DNA of 22,249 bases. It comes from Azolla pinnata. Its lineage: Eukaryota; Streptophyta; Polypodiopsida; Salviniales; Salviniaceae. The position numbers and the translations under genes are program-made. Positions 1 through 9,900 of this stretch are shown one piece after another. Under the pieces are notes generated by a model. The model saw only the letters and a program-made list of their open reading frames with translations, was not told the origin of the DNA and did not search any database. The stretch lies in assembly GCA_037176905.1 (NCBI GenBank), contig JBBBWG010003881.1, forward strand, positions 1-22,249, read 5' to 3'. Position 1 is the first letter of the stretch; each line of letters opens with the position of its first letter.

Positions 1-170
1 TCAAAGTGCAATGAATGTGTCAAGAGAATTGTCTGTTTAGTTGTAAATTCTCACAATTTATGGCATTGAATTGTTGGTAGCAGATGTCCTTTGCATGAGC
101 ATGTGGGTGTTAATTTTCTTCCAGGATCCTTTACAATGTTGATAGGATACTTTGTGCATCATTCGTGCAG

Positions 171-3100
171 ATTTGTATCAATATGCCGGTGTGGACAAGG
201 TCTGTCGGTTGATGAATCTTCTCTTCTGCAAAATAAGATCTCTCCTTACATCATGTGCGTTTTTTTGTATTGGTTATCAGGAAATTTCACATTGTTTCAT
301 GAGTTTCTTTGTGGCATTCTCTTTATTGTCTTAAAGAATCCCTACACTGGTTCATAATTGTTGTGCAGAAGAAATGAGAGAGGAGGAAAACCTCCTGCTA
401 CTTGTGGCTATATGGTCACAAATAGCCGCTATGAATGTCCTGATGTCTGGATCACAAGGCCCGAGAAGTATGTTGAATGAAGTTTTTTTCACCAATATGT
501 TGTACGGATTTTTCGCTTTTCTTCTTTTTAACAATCAAGCAATTGTGTTTACAGGTCTGTTGTGTTGCAAATTTCGTCTGAGAAACGCATTTATCCCACT
601 GAAGTAATAAATCTGTTACATTAAATAGTGTACGTGTATCTTTCTTTTAACTGTAGTTACTTTTTGAGATTTCCAGACATTTAAAGCGGGATGGACATTT
701 CGCTTTCCAAGAGTCGTGAGAGTGAGGTATGATAAGTGTTGGAATGAGGCTCTTCATGTACAAGGTTAGTTGATATATTTGGAATATTGTTTCTTGTGTA
801 CCATGATATGTGATCATAAACATCTTGGATGGCATATTATGAGATATAGAGCATTTTATTATGGCAGTAAATTCAACTGGACAACATAAAGCAATTTTTT
901 TGAACTAATATATCAATGCAGAGTTTGAAGACATAATTCAAGCTGCCAAACAGACTGGTAATAGCATGGTTGCACTCCGGAAATTTAATCAACTGACTGA
1001 TCCAATACAACCAAAAATGAAGAAGCGTGATAGAGGGCATTATGTTGTGCCTCATTTGCAGAATTTCGACGTGTCACATATTACACAAGTTGATAGGATT
1101 TTCGAGGGTTTGATATTTTGTATCCTATAATACTATATGAAGGTCTGATTCATTCATCAATTATAGCTTAGCTATATGCTGTTTTATTCAATCGTAGAAT
1201 CTACAACAATGTTAAAGATAAATAACCTTAACCACCATAAGACATCTGTGGCAGTGCTAACTTTCATGGAAGAGAGAGCCTACAAGCTCAAATTAAAAGA
1301 TCTGGGGGCAGAACTGTGCCGAATTTTATTCAGCCTGTTACCCATGTCATTGCACATGAGGCAAAAGGTGCACAATTTTGTAACAAAGCTGTGTGATTGC
1401 CTTCTTTTTTCTTGTATTTAAGTGAAATAAGCTGTATTTCTGTGAATCTCTACCCAATTTCCCTTATGTTCACCTTAGATTACTAAACTACTAATCACTA
1501 CATTAATTATATTGGGACTTGATGAATGCATCTCTGATTAGCCTTTGTTAAGTGCCAGTAAGATATACATTGTGATGCTCCTGAAAGTAAATTAAAATAC
1601 ATGTAGATTTTCTTCTTGTAGAATGTGGTTGCCATCTGAAATAACTTGATTATATTTTTTAGGCCTCCAATTTCATGTTGTGGTTGATAATGATCGTGAT
1701 ATCATTTCAATCAATTGGATTTCAGAGTGTATCGATTCAAAGAAGCTTCTGCCACTATCCCCAAGGTTAATAATTCTTCAGCAAAGAGAAAAAGTAGATA
1801 AGTATACTGGTGGTATGCCCCTTAGTAAATGCAGGCTCCCTATTGGTTTCAGGCATTATTTATTTCAGAGTCGAGCTACAAAGGATAAGTTTAATATGGA
1901 TATCGATGCTTATGGTGATCCTTGGTTTGAAGATGGTGCTAAAGAAGATTTAATGCAGGTTTGATCTTTTGTTAACTTTGGCAGCCTTTTAAAAATTTTG
2001 TAGATTTGGGTTGTGAATCTCTATCTATGAAGGTTTTTTGCTTGAATGTGTGAATATCTACCCTTCTTTCTAAGTGATTTTTCAAGAATAGTACTGGTAT
2101 ATCTTCATTTTGCTTGGTTTACCTCGCAAGGTCATTGTGGAGTTTTTATGTTGGCTGAACAGTTTTATTGTGGTCTAGTTGCTGGAATATCACTAGCTGG
2201 ACAGCTGTCAATATTGGAAAGCTTTCCCTTAAAATGGAAATTTTATTGCTGTCAGCACACCATAATGGTTCAAATTTTCTTTGAAAAGGTATTACAGAAC
2301 ATGGGTGATAAGGGCCTCCCTGTTGCTGTATCGCCTCAACAATTGCAGTGGAATTTTGGAAAAGACTGGTCTTGGAATTTGTTTCAGGGTTGCTGTTTTT
2401 ACTTTCATAAGCCTCTGCATTCTAAGTAGGTGTCTCTTTGTTATCTTTGTCTCATAAAATACTGGTTCTCACTGTCTAGAAGATATATTGGCAAAACTTA
2501 TCATTCCTTGATTGTTGGACAGGAATCAGGATTCTCTGTTTCTGGCTATGATGACACTGAAAAGGCTTCGACTAGAAGTTGCAATGCTGGGAGCATCAGT
2601 ATCTTGTGAAGTAACAGATAGTATAACGCATGCAATAATTTATATTCCTTTACAATCCTCCACAGCATTCATCAGGACGATAGAACAAAGGTATATCCCA
2701 CATTGTATGGGTTTGCATTAGTTCTTTTATCCCGTAGTTGGAACGTCTGAGCATTGAATTTTCTTAGCAGCTTCAAGCAGACTGAGAGAGAAATCTTACA
2801 AACAGCTCATGTCAGCATTGTAAGTCATCAATGGCTAGAAGAATGCATGAGAAAAAAGGAGAGGGTCTGCATCGTTCCATATCTGCTGGGGTGATGTTCA
2901 TGCCATCAACGTCTTTTGTTTGCATATTCAAACTTTCTTTAGCCATGAATGACTTATATTCATCTTATCTTTCAGTGAAGGAACCCATCTGTTTGCAAAT
3001 AATATGAGCAAAGTCCAAAATGAAGCATCATTGGATTATAATTCTTGTCCAAGGAGTGGTGTTGAAATAGCTAAAATCAGCATATACCAGAGCCAAAACA

Positions 3101-3678
3101 TCCAAGGGGTATCGAATCATATTCACAACTCCAGTGACCATGCAACACTTGATTTTGATAAAGGAGGAAGTGCATCATCCGCTGGAGTTGATCAAAGAAA
3201 AGAGGATCCATCTTTACTCTCTGAAGGTAACAGGGAACTGGGAAATCCTTTTCTGTCTTTCAGTGATGATCAAGAGAATCAGGATATTCCATCTTCACCT
3301 GCAGTTCATGATCAGAGAAGGAAAAAACTGTGTACACGCCAGTGGATGAAGCCCCCCAAATGCAGTGTTTGGGGTGGAAACATTAAAGAAATAGGTACAA
3401 GTAAAACAGCATGCGGCACAATGAAGGAAACTATGATGAAAATCGAGATGGAAGTAAAGACCAATATCAGCAAGAAGGATTCCATGATTGGAGAAAAAGG
3501 AAGGTACAATGCTGGAGCACAGGTTGCATCAAATTCAAATAATGGGTCCCAAGATAGTAATGCTGAGCTCACACAATCACAAGCAGTGTGGGAATCAGAG
3601 AGTCTTCAAGGTATTGCTCAGCTTTATCTCGGAAGTTTTTGTCCCAAGACCTCATTGAGAAGAAGTGTGTTTGGATAG
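171..3678 (+). CDS. LIG4: DNA ligase 4 (LIG4), 3' portion, spliced, 5'-truncated by window edge
   Basis: LIG4 is the ATP-dependent nuclear ligase that, with XRCC4, seals breaks in non-homologous end joining. Exons inferred from splice signals and phase: 171-254, 369-467, 555-603, 677-764, 922-1119, 1242-1379, 1663-1765, 1853-1958, about 2289-2425, 2523-2690, 2771-2890, 2976-3678, about 664 codons. Visible in order: the segment with PDVW and PEKSVVLQIS near the end of the catalytic core; motif VI (FRFPR..RVRYDK, exon 4); a first BRCT (FEGLIF, GGRTVPNF, THVIA, then INWISEC); the inter-BRCT XRCC4-binding clamp (DIDAYGDPWFED); a second BRCT (GCCFYFHKP, RLRLEVAMLG, HQWLEECM); and a roughly 230-residue Ser/Asn/Lys-rich tail. 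The catalytic lysine lies upstream of the window. Plant LIG4 proteins are longer than the human one because of such a tail. Intron 5 is U12-type. The exon 9 start could also be 2256 or 2298, all in phase. The stop is less certain because other open frames follow it. Confidence 0.9.
1120..1241 (+). other. U12-type (minor spliceosome) intron in LIG4
   Basis: The donor reads GTATCCTA, close to the U12 consensus RTATCCTT and unlike the GTAWGT-type donors of neighbouring introns. A branch-site match CCTTAAC lies at 1226-1232, and the intron ends ...CATAAG at 1241, about 10 bases after the presumed branch adenosine, as expected for U12 introns. Splicing here joins phase 1 to phase 1 and restores the BRCT reading FEGLIF-Y-ICG. 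Reading through hits a stop within four codons. There is no polypyrimidine tract before the acceptor, which also argues against U2 splicing. Confidence 0.85.
1766..1852 (+). other. In-frame, stop-free 87-nt LIG4 intron (exitron-like)
   Basis: A GT...AG intron with donor GGTTAATA and acceptor TTGGTTTCAG. Its length is a multiple of three and it contains no stop in the LIG4 frame, so retention would insert 29 residues between the SPR and HYLFQS segments. Removal gives LPLSPRHYLFQS, which matches the usual join at the end of BRCT1. I therefore treat it as a normal intron with retention potential. Confidence 0.7.
2766..2773 (+). other. Tandem NAGNAG acceptor at LIG4 exon 11
   Basis: The acceptor reads TTAGCAGCTTC. 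Either AG can be used without changing frame, giving S-F or S-S-F at the start of the exon. It lies in BRCT2, just before KQTEREIL. The downstream AG was used for the exon coordinates. Confidence 0.5.
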
Positions 3679-4240
3679 TGACAGAAGATGCAGTTACAGC
3701 ATGGCTTGCAGAAAAAGGGACAACTGCAAAAGGGTAGGTTTGCAATTTACTTTGCTTGCTTTTGCAATCTATCCCAACTTTTCTCCTTAGTTAAGAGATG
3801 GAATAGCTCATCCACTGCTTTTACTACATAGCCTTGCTCTTTCGAACGTCGTTAGTGAATGTGGTTTATTAGAAGAGTTTGCATTTGTGTCGTGCATGTC
3901 TCGCATGATTTTCTCACCAATGATTTGTCTTGATTTCCAGGGCAGTTCTCCCCCGATTTTGTTATTACATATAGATGGGACGATTCAAATGGGATTTATA
4001 TGGTGCGCATATAGAAATACGTGACTGGAATTGCATTTTCCTGCTTGGAATTACTTACATTTGAGTTAAGTTTTCCAGGAAAGAGTGGAAGGAAAGAAAG
4101 AAGGGATTTTCGACTTCGAATCAAACAGGATTATCAAGAAGCATCGCGAATCTTTTGTTCAGCTCACTCTTGCCGATTGCATTATGCGACTGTTGAACTG
4201 AGGAATCTTAAGCAGCATAAGTTGATATCGCGGTGCTAAT
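3679..4240 (+). other. LIG4 3' flank with possible additional or alternative terminal exons
   Basis: After the TAG at 3676-3678 the sequence still looks partly coding. A different frame across 3633-3734 reads smoothly (IEKKCVWIVTEDAVTAWLAEK) up to a GTAGGT donor. A segment from 3941 preceded by TGATTTCCAG reads QFSPDFVITYRWDD, and one from 4079 preceded by TTTTCCAG reads on to a TGA after MRLLN. A GTATTG donor at 3611 joined to an acceptor at 3684 would move the reading into the first of these frames, but phases do not connect all three segments cleanly. It could be an alternative LIG4 C-terminus, 3' UTR, or a frame damaged by an indel. Confidence 0.35.
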
Positions 4241-4669
4241 CCTTCCCAATCCAATATTGCAAATACCCACTTTAATGTTGGCCTTGCAACCGTTGAAATT
4301 GACATCTAGATTGTACTAGCAATTCTACTGTACCATTATCTCATGGTAAACAACTAATCGACATTCTCCATAAAAATACTTTATATTTAAATAGTAATCA
4401 AGAATGGTGACTTAGTCTAATCACTTTCTTCTACTATATTGTTGCGTTATTAAACCACATCTTACTCAAATAGTTTAGTAACCACATCTTATTAAACCAC
4501 ATCTTTCTCCCAATAATTGCATGATAAGCTGCATTTGTGGAAATCATAAAAAAAACTCTATTTCCCACAAATGTCCAATCAAGAATTGGGAATCAATACA
4601 TGCAAGATTGGTAATTCCTAACGTGGCATCTTCAGTTATAACTAATTCCAATTGAATGTGGCATCTTCA
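4241..4669. other. AT-rich intergenic DNA without a gene
   Basis: No open frame or splice pattern worth reporting. It contains a short direct repeat of TTAAACCACATCTT near 4450-4505 and an imperfect hairpin (4532-4544 pairing with 4560-4573, one bulged base). The word ATGTGGCATCTTCA or a near copy occurs at about 4622 and 4657. Confidence 0.6.
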
Positions 4670-4699
4670 TTCTCTCTCTCTCCTCTCTCTCTCTCTCTC
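4670..4699. repeat. (CT)n microsatellite
   Basis: About 30 bases of alternating C and T with a single interruption (TCCTCT near 4681). It lies between LIG4 and the telomere-like tract and has no coding role. Confidence 0.95.
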
Positions 4700-4827
4700 A
4701 AGTATCAGTTTAACTTGTATGAGTTGATACAATTGAAGTTACCATGACTAATGTTCTTAAGACAACATATTGGTTGGGCTTAAAATGGAGTGATTCTAAT
4801 GGGATGGTGATGTTTTTAGTTTTAGCT

Positions 4828-4915
4828 TAAGGGTTAGAGTTTAAGTTAGGATTAGGATTAGGATTAGGGTTAAAGGATTAGTATAGAGTTAGAGTTAGGG
4901 CTAGGGTTAGTATTC
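4828..4915. repeat. Degenerate interstitial telomere-like tract
   Basis: A run of GGATTA, GGGTTA and AGGGTTAG words, including three successive GGATTA units and several GGGTTAG words. Units vary between six and seven bases, so it resembles a decayed array of plant telomeric repeat (TTTAGGG class) rather than a fresh one. It directly precedes the pentamer array. Confidence 0.75.
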
Positions 4916-4930
4916 TACTTGGAGATCGAT

Positions 4931-5415
4931 GTGAATTGGGCAGAACCAAACTGCTAAGAGTCAAACACAGTTGAGCCAAGGCAAACACAGTTGAGTTGAG
5001 AGCCTAGCTAAGGTAAACCGAGCCGAACCAATTGAGGCAAACCGAGCTAAACCAAGTACAAGGGAACTCAAAGAGAACTACAAAAAGCAAAGTTTAGGAA
5101 AGTAGATGTGTCAAGCAATGTCAAAGCTAGAAGACCTCAAAGACTGAGCAGAGCCAAATCTAGTGAACCTAAACCAAGTTGAGGCATAGCCAAACCAAGC
5201 AGAACTGAGCAGAGTCGGACCAACCATGTTCAGCTGAATCGAGTTGAGTTGAGTTAAGTTGAGCTAAATTGAGTTGAGTCAAGCTGAATTGAATTGAGCC
5301 GCGTATAGCTTAATGGAGCTAAATGAAGCTAATTTAAGCTAAATCATGTTAGGCCAAGCTATATTGAACTTAATTGAGTTGAGTTGAGTCGAATCGATTT
5401 GAGCTGAGCTAAGCA
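4931..5415. repeat. Degenerate pentanucleotide array (TTGAG-like)
   Basis: Almost the whole stretch can be cut into consecutive five-base words of the form YTRAR (TTGAG, CTAAA, TTAAG, CCAAG, TCGAA) with the phase kept for tens of units. The first half is richer in AACCGAGC-like words and the second in TTGAGTTGAG. No protein frame is implied. It looks like an old simple satellite diverged by point mutation. Confidence 0.8.
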
Positions 5416-6205
5416 CAAAACATACGTGTAAAAATTCTATGGCTACAAACATGTCTAGGTATACATTATGTAATAAAGTCAAAAATTGGTATCAGTTAGG
5501 TTTTATAGCTTCATATTTGTACCTAAAAACATTTAGGAAGAGCGAGTTTACTAAATTTAGAAGATCATATGGTTGCTTGAAGGTTTATCCTATTTGAAAG
5601 AGATTTTTTGGTTCTCAACCATGGGCAGAGATATTTTGTTATTTTTGTGTAGAAGGTAGGGATAAGAACATGGTAAGACAAAAATTATAACTTCATGGTA
5701 ACATATTATGAATAGTACTCGATCATTTAAATGTTTACAATCTACTATTGTTTAACATTTACTGGTCTCTTGACAAAAAAGCTTGAAGTTGTTTAGTTGG
5801 AAACCATTAGAATGTAGAGAAAATTTCAACTCGTTACTTGTAGAGATGGTAACATCTTCAAGTTTATTACACTAGGATAGAAAAGACATTTTGATGTCAA
5901 AGTTCAATAGAATGGCGAAACTTGGTTTAGTAGGTGTGGAGGATGGTATTTAGAGTCATAGAGATAGATGATGGATTTTAAAATTGTGACAAATAGATTT
6001 TATATCTCTCTTGGATATGGTCAGATTTAACAATCAATATTAGAATTGCATATTTTATCATCACCGATTCCATAGTTGGTGGTGCAAGAACCTTGGAAAG
6101 ATTTGGTTTTTTATAACAAGAAATAACTATTTGCAGTGAGCACTAATGATGTTTATGATATAAGCTAGCGGATTATAGACTTGAGTACATAACAAGGTTT
6201 TTAAT
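5416..6205. other. Gene-free AT-rich DNA, probably decayed retroelement
   Basis: No intact frame. Scattered translated fragments such as QEPWKDLVFYN near 6090 precede the recognisable LINE segment on the same strand, so this is plausibly the upstream body of the same element, too decayed to assign. No LTRs, target-site duplication or primer-binding site were found. Confidence 0.4.
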
Positions 6206-6421
6206 GCATGGAACATTACCCATGGAGGTGAATGGTGTTCTAAAGTTTTAGATATTAGATAGAAGTCTCATCTCCCTTTTCGTGTAAAGGTGTTTCTTTG
6301 GCGTGTTATGGTTGGTGGGTTGCCTTTAGTTATGGCTTTAAAACAAAGACACATTTTCAGTGGTACATGTGTCTTTTGTATTACGATTGATGAAGATTCT
6401 AAAAACATGTTTATATCTTGA
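6206..6421 (+). pseudogene. LINE reverse-transcriptase C-terminal zinc-binding (zf-RVT) remnant
   Basis: One frame reads AWNITHGGEWCSKVL, then after an in-frame TAG at 6260 LPFRVKVFLWRV, followed by a GTCVFC cysteine pair and EDSKNMFIS. This is the layout of the zf-RVT domain that follows the reverse transcriptase of plant non-LTR (LINE) elements: W...P.RVK.FLWR, then CxxC, then E...HxF. The in-frame stop, a TGA at 6419 where the terminal cysteine would be expected, and the absence of an intact polymerase upstream mark it as dead. Confidence 0.7.
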
Positions 6422-6862
6422 CAATCATCATATCACAATTGTGGGAGTCATTAACAGGAAATGTTTTGCCACATTTTCCAACGGGTTTTCATTGAAGATG
6501 ATAGAGTTTTATCAACCCGAGCGTATAAGGTTGTGCTTGATTGTTTTAGGTACTTGGGCATGTGGTATAATTGAAAACTTGTGAAATGGTTTTCTTTATT
6601 TGATGGGTTTTCTAGAGCATCTCAACAAATACGTAGGATAAAAAGGAAGTTGATTTGACGGTTTTTCACAATTATGTTGTATAAAAGCTTTATCCCTAAA
6701 ATGAGCCAGATTTATATCATTTTGTATTACAACGTCTTAAAAGTTGTCACATCAATACTTTTTTTAAGTAGTTTTGATAGCAAGGTTTTATTGTATTTTA
6801 ATATATACATAAATCTACGAATAATAATTATAAAAAAGGAAACAAAATACAAAAAAAAAAAG
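6422..6862 (+). mobile_element. Probable LINE 3' end reaching an A-rich tract
   Basis: No intact frame, but the AT-rich sequence continues from the zf-RVT remnant and ends in an A-rich run (about 6831-6861, with eleven consecutive A at 6851-6861). This is compatible with the poly(A) terminus of a + strand LINE insertion. The RAD23 leader begins immediately after. No target-site duplication was identified, so the 3' boundary is inferred. Confidence 0.4.
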
Positions 6863-6870
6863 CTCCTTTC

Positions 6871-6960
6871 TCTTCTTCTTCTTCTTCTTCTCGTTCTTCT
6901 GCTTCTTCTTCTGCTGCTTCTGATTCTTCTGCTTCTGATTCTTCTTCTTCGTGCTCTGCC
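6871..6960 (+). promoter_or_regulatory. RAD23 5' leader with (TTC)n pyrimidine tract
   Basis: A CTT/TTC-rich microsatellite of about 85 bases, interrupted by CTG and GAT triplets, ending about 24 bases before the RAD23 start codon. Pyrimidine-rich tracts of this kind are common in plant core promoters and 5' UTRs. No clear TATA box is visible; AT-rich sequence upstream is LINE-like. Long antisense frames here only reflect the triplet repeat. Confidence 0.6.
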
Positions 6961-6983
6961 GACTCCTTTCCTCGTCCCTGCCC

Positions 6984-9900
6984 ATGAAGATCTCCGTCAA
7001 AACCCTCAAAGGCAACCAGTTCGACCTCGATGTCCTCCACACTGACACGGTATGCACCATTCCCGCCCCCACTCTCCCCCCCTTTCGCTGCTGCTCCTTG
7101 AATTTTGTTGGGGTTTCTTCCCCAGAATCATGTACACCCACCCTTGGTTGCAATCCAAGGACAATCCCGATGCGTTTCTGACATCTAATGTTGGGGGCGG
7201 TGCAGAGCAGATTGCTTCCTGCGCAATGGTTAGGAAGCAAGCCTCCATGGCTTAGGTCTATGTACATGTTTTAGAACAGTGGGTTGATGTTCTCTTGGCA
7301 ATGCATGCTAGCTACAGGCACTAAGTGCTCTTGGGTTTTGGAAAGTAATAGTGTCTTATGGCTGGATGTGCTGACCCATATGATCAAAACGGCAATTTTG
7401 TCACTTCCTGATGCTAGCTTGCAGTGTCCATCTTTTCCTCATGTTATTTGAGATGGTTGAGCTCGTTTGCGGTGAAACTGGAAGAAGCTCGTCCGCGGTG
7501 AAACCGGAAGAAGCTCGTTCGCGGTGAAACCGGAAATCTTCCCTTTCTTTCCATCTTCAAATCTGCAACACATATACATATTGATGGGGTGTCTCGAGAA
7601 TGTGTATTGATTGGATATTTGAATTTCAAAGCACGGCTCAAACAGGAAAACCGTGATGTTTATATGGTGCCTGAACCCCTGAAAGAGTTCTGAAATCTCT
7701 CTGAAACAACTATTCCAATCTTGTAGAATTTGAATGTAAACTTCGACATTCGAAATGTGAAATCGAGAATTGCATGCCGATATTTCCAGGCATTCCAATC
7801 GGGTAGAATTTCAATTAGAATTTGAACTTGAGTGTCAAAATTTGAGATTGAGTGTAACATGCCAGGATCTCCTTGCATTCCAATAATATAAGCGTCGAAT
7901 CTGAGCTCGCCATTCAAAAATGTGAAATCAAGAGTAATGTGCCAGAAATCCTTTGCACTATGCCATAGAATTTCCTTGGACTGAAATAAAGATTTGAAAG
8001 TGGGTGTATATGAACACTCAAAGCAGCAGTATAAAAGATGATCTGGATTTGCTTGTTACAGGTCCTCTCTGTGAAGGGAAGAATTGAGGAGATTCAAGGC
8101 AAGGAGATGTTTCCTTGTTCCCAGCAGCTGCTTATTTACAAAGGAAAAGTGCTTAAAGATGAAACTACACTGGAAGAGAATAGTGTAGTAGAAGACAGCT
8201 TCTTAGTTGTCATGCTTACAAAGGTAGGCCGTCTTCTGTGTTTATTTCTCTCCGTGTAATTATAACCCTAAAACCCAGAATTTTATTCACCCCCGGTCTC
8301 CTCTACAGACAAAAGCAACAACTTCAGCAACACCGTCTGCTTCATCAAATGCACAGGTGTGACCCGAAATCCTTCCGACAGTTTTTGGAAGATAGATGCT
8401 GCAGATCATGGGCACCAATTTGTTTTTCTTTCTGTTGGGCCTGTTCCTATAATTTCTTCAAATCATAGAATGTTGCTGGATCCCACTAGAATGGAATTGT
8501 AACATTTTTTGACTTCCGTTGTGTTTTGTAGGTTGCTCCCCCAACTTTGCCACGATCATCAACTACACCATCACCAGCACCAGCACCAGCACCAGCACCA
8601 GCACCAGCACCAGCACCAGCACCAGCCCCAGCCCCAGCCTCAGCCTCAGCCCCAGCCCCTGCCCCAGCCCCTGCCCCAGCCCCTGCCCCTGCCCCTGCCC
8701 CTGCCCCTGATGCTTTAACAGGATCCAATCTTCTAACTCAACCGTAAGCTATCAAAGCTCACTATTGATACACAAATTCACTTCTTTCTTAGTTTCTAGT
8801 TGGTCTAAGTATTTGGCAGTTTAATCCAGTTCTTTTGATAAAACAGATCACCGCCTGTGGCAAGTTCTAACGTGACGCCCGCAGAGTGAGTATAAGAATC
8901 TGGACAATTGATATTGTGTCACCTAACCTGCATTTCTTTCTGGTCGAATTAGGAATGATCAGCTTATTATGCTTTATTATAGGTGTGTTTCTTATAAAAA
9001 TTCACCTTTTCAGGCCACAAGATACATATGGTCAAGCTGCATCTGCACTTGTTGCTGGGTCAAACTTTGAGCAAACAATTGAATGGATCATGGACATGGG
9101 TGGAGGGAGCTGGGATCGGGAAACTGTTATGAGGGCTCTACGTGCTGCTTTCAATAACCCAGAGAGAGCTGTGGAATATCTGTATAATGTATGCCTATCG
9201 TCAAGTCATAAAATATTGTGCATTCCCCGCTAGAAGTTCCCATTATGAAGACAGATAAGATAAACATGCTTGTTTCTAAACTTCACCATTTATCCAGGGT
9301 ATCCCAAATACACAGGAGGCATCTCCTCCAATTGCACCATCTTCAGCAGGCATTGTGCCTCCAGCTGCAGTTCCTACAGCAATTCCAGGCCAGCCTGCTC
9401 CTGGTGGAGGACCCAATGCAGCACCACTGGACCTCTTTCCTCAGGTTTGCACGCGTCTTGATAGATGTTTCTTTTACCACTGTTTTAGTTACTTATCCCA
9501 GCTACCTTTTTACGTGCATGAATTCTACGTCCATTTCCTTTTTTCTTTCAGGGTATTCCTGGGCTTGGTGCAGCTGGATCGGGTGCCCTAGACTTCTTAA
9601 GGAATAATCCACAGGTGGAGTTTGGTTGTGCTGAAAATGGTGTTAGCATGAATGTTTAGTGACTAAAGATTTAAGGAAGTTCATTTAACAAACTTTATTT
9701 CCTGCTTGTGTTTGTATGTTTTCTTTCACTTTTGAGAATTTATTGCTGCACAAGAAAACTGTGTCCATACCCATTTTCTTCATCTGATTGGAGCTAAAGC
9801 CTCTCAAGAAGCATTGTCCTATCTAGGTAATTTCATGATATGTCAGAAATGTCAATCCTCCTACAGTAGCAGTCTTGTCGTCTGATAGTTCTTGAGCTAA

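Noticed and set aside
1..170. Possible LIG4 exon following the acceptor at 123-124
   Set aside because: The sequence between 125 and 170 does not resemble LIG4, and the acceptor at 169-170 joins directly to the conserved FVSICRCGQGLS segment; treated as intron.
2046..2288. Upstream part of the 127-codon frame before LIG4 exon 9
   Set aside because: Retention from 1959 meets TGA at once, and the residues before about 2289 do not resemble LIG4; read as intron.
171..3678. LIG4 as a pseudogene (stop after FCIL)
   Set aside because: The apparent stop disappears when the U12-type intron at 1120-1241 is removed, and all remaining exons connect in phase.
6828..7040. Minus-strand Glu-rich frame upstream of RAD23
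   Set aside because: It is produced by the (TTC)n leader microsatellite read on the other strand, with no supporting splice or start signals.
7439..7917. Several minus-strand frames of 65-119 codons in RAD23 intron 1
   Set aside because: They lie over tandem repeats in an intron and read as repeat-derived, with no family similarity recognised.
8486..8728. Minus-strand Gly-Ala-rich frame over RAD23 exon 4
   Set aside because: It is the antisense reading of the Pro-Ala hexamer repeat; all frames are open there because of the repeat.
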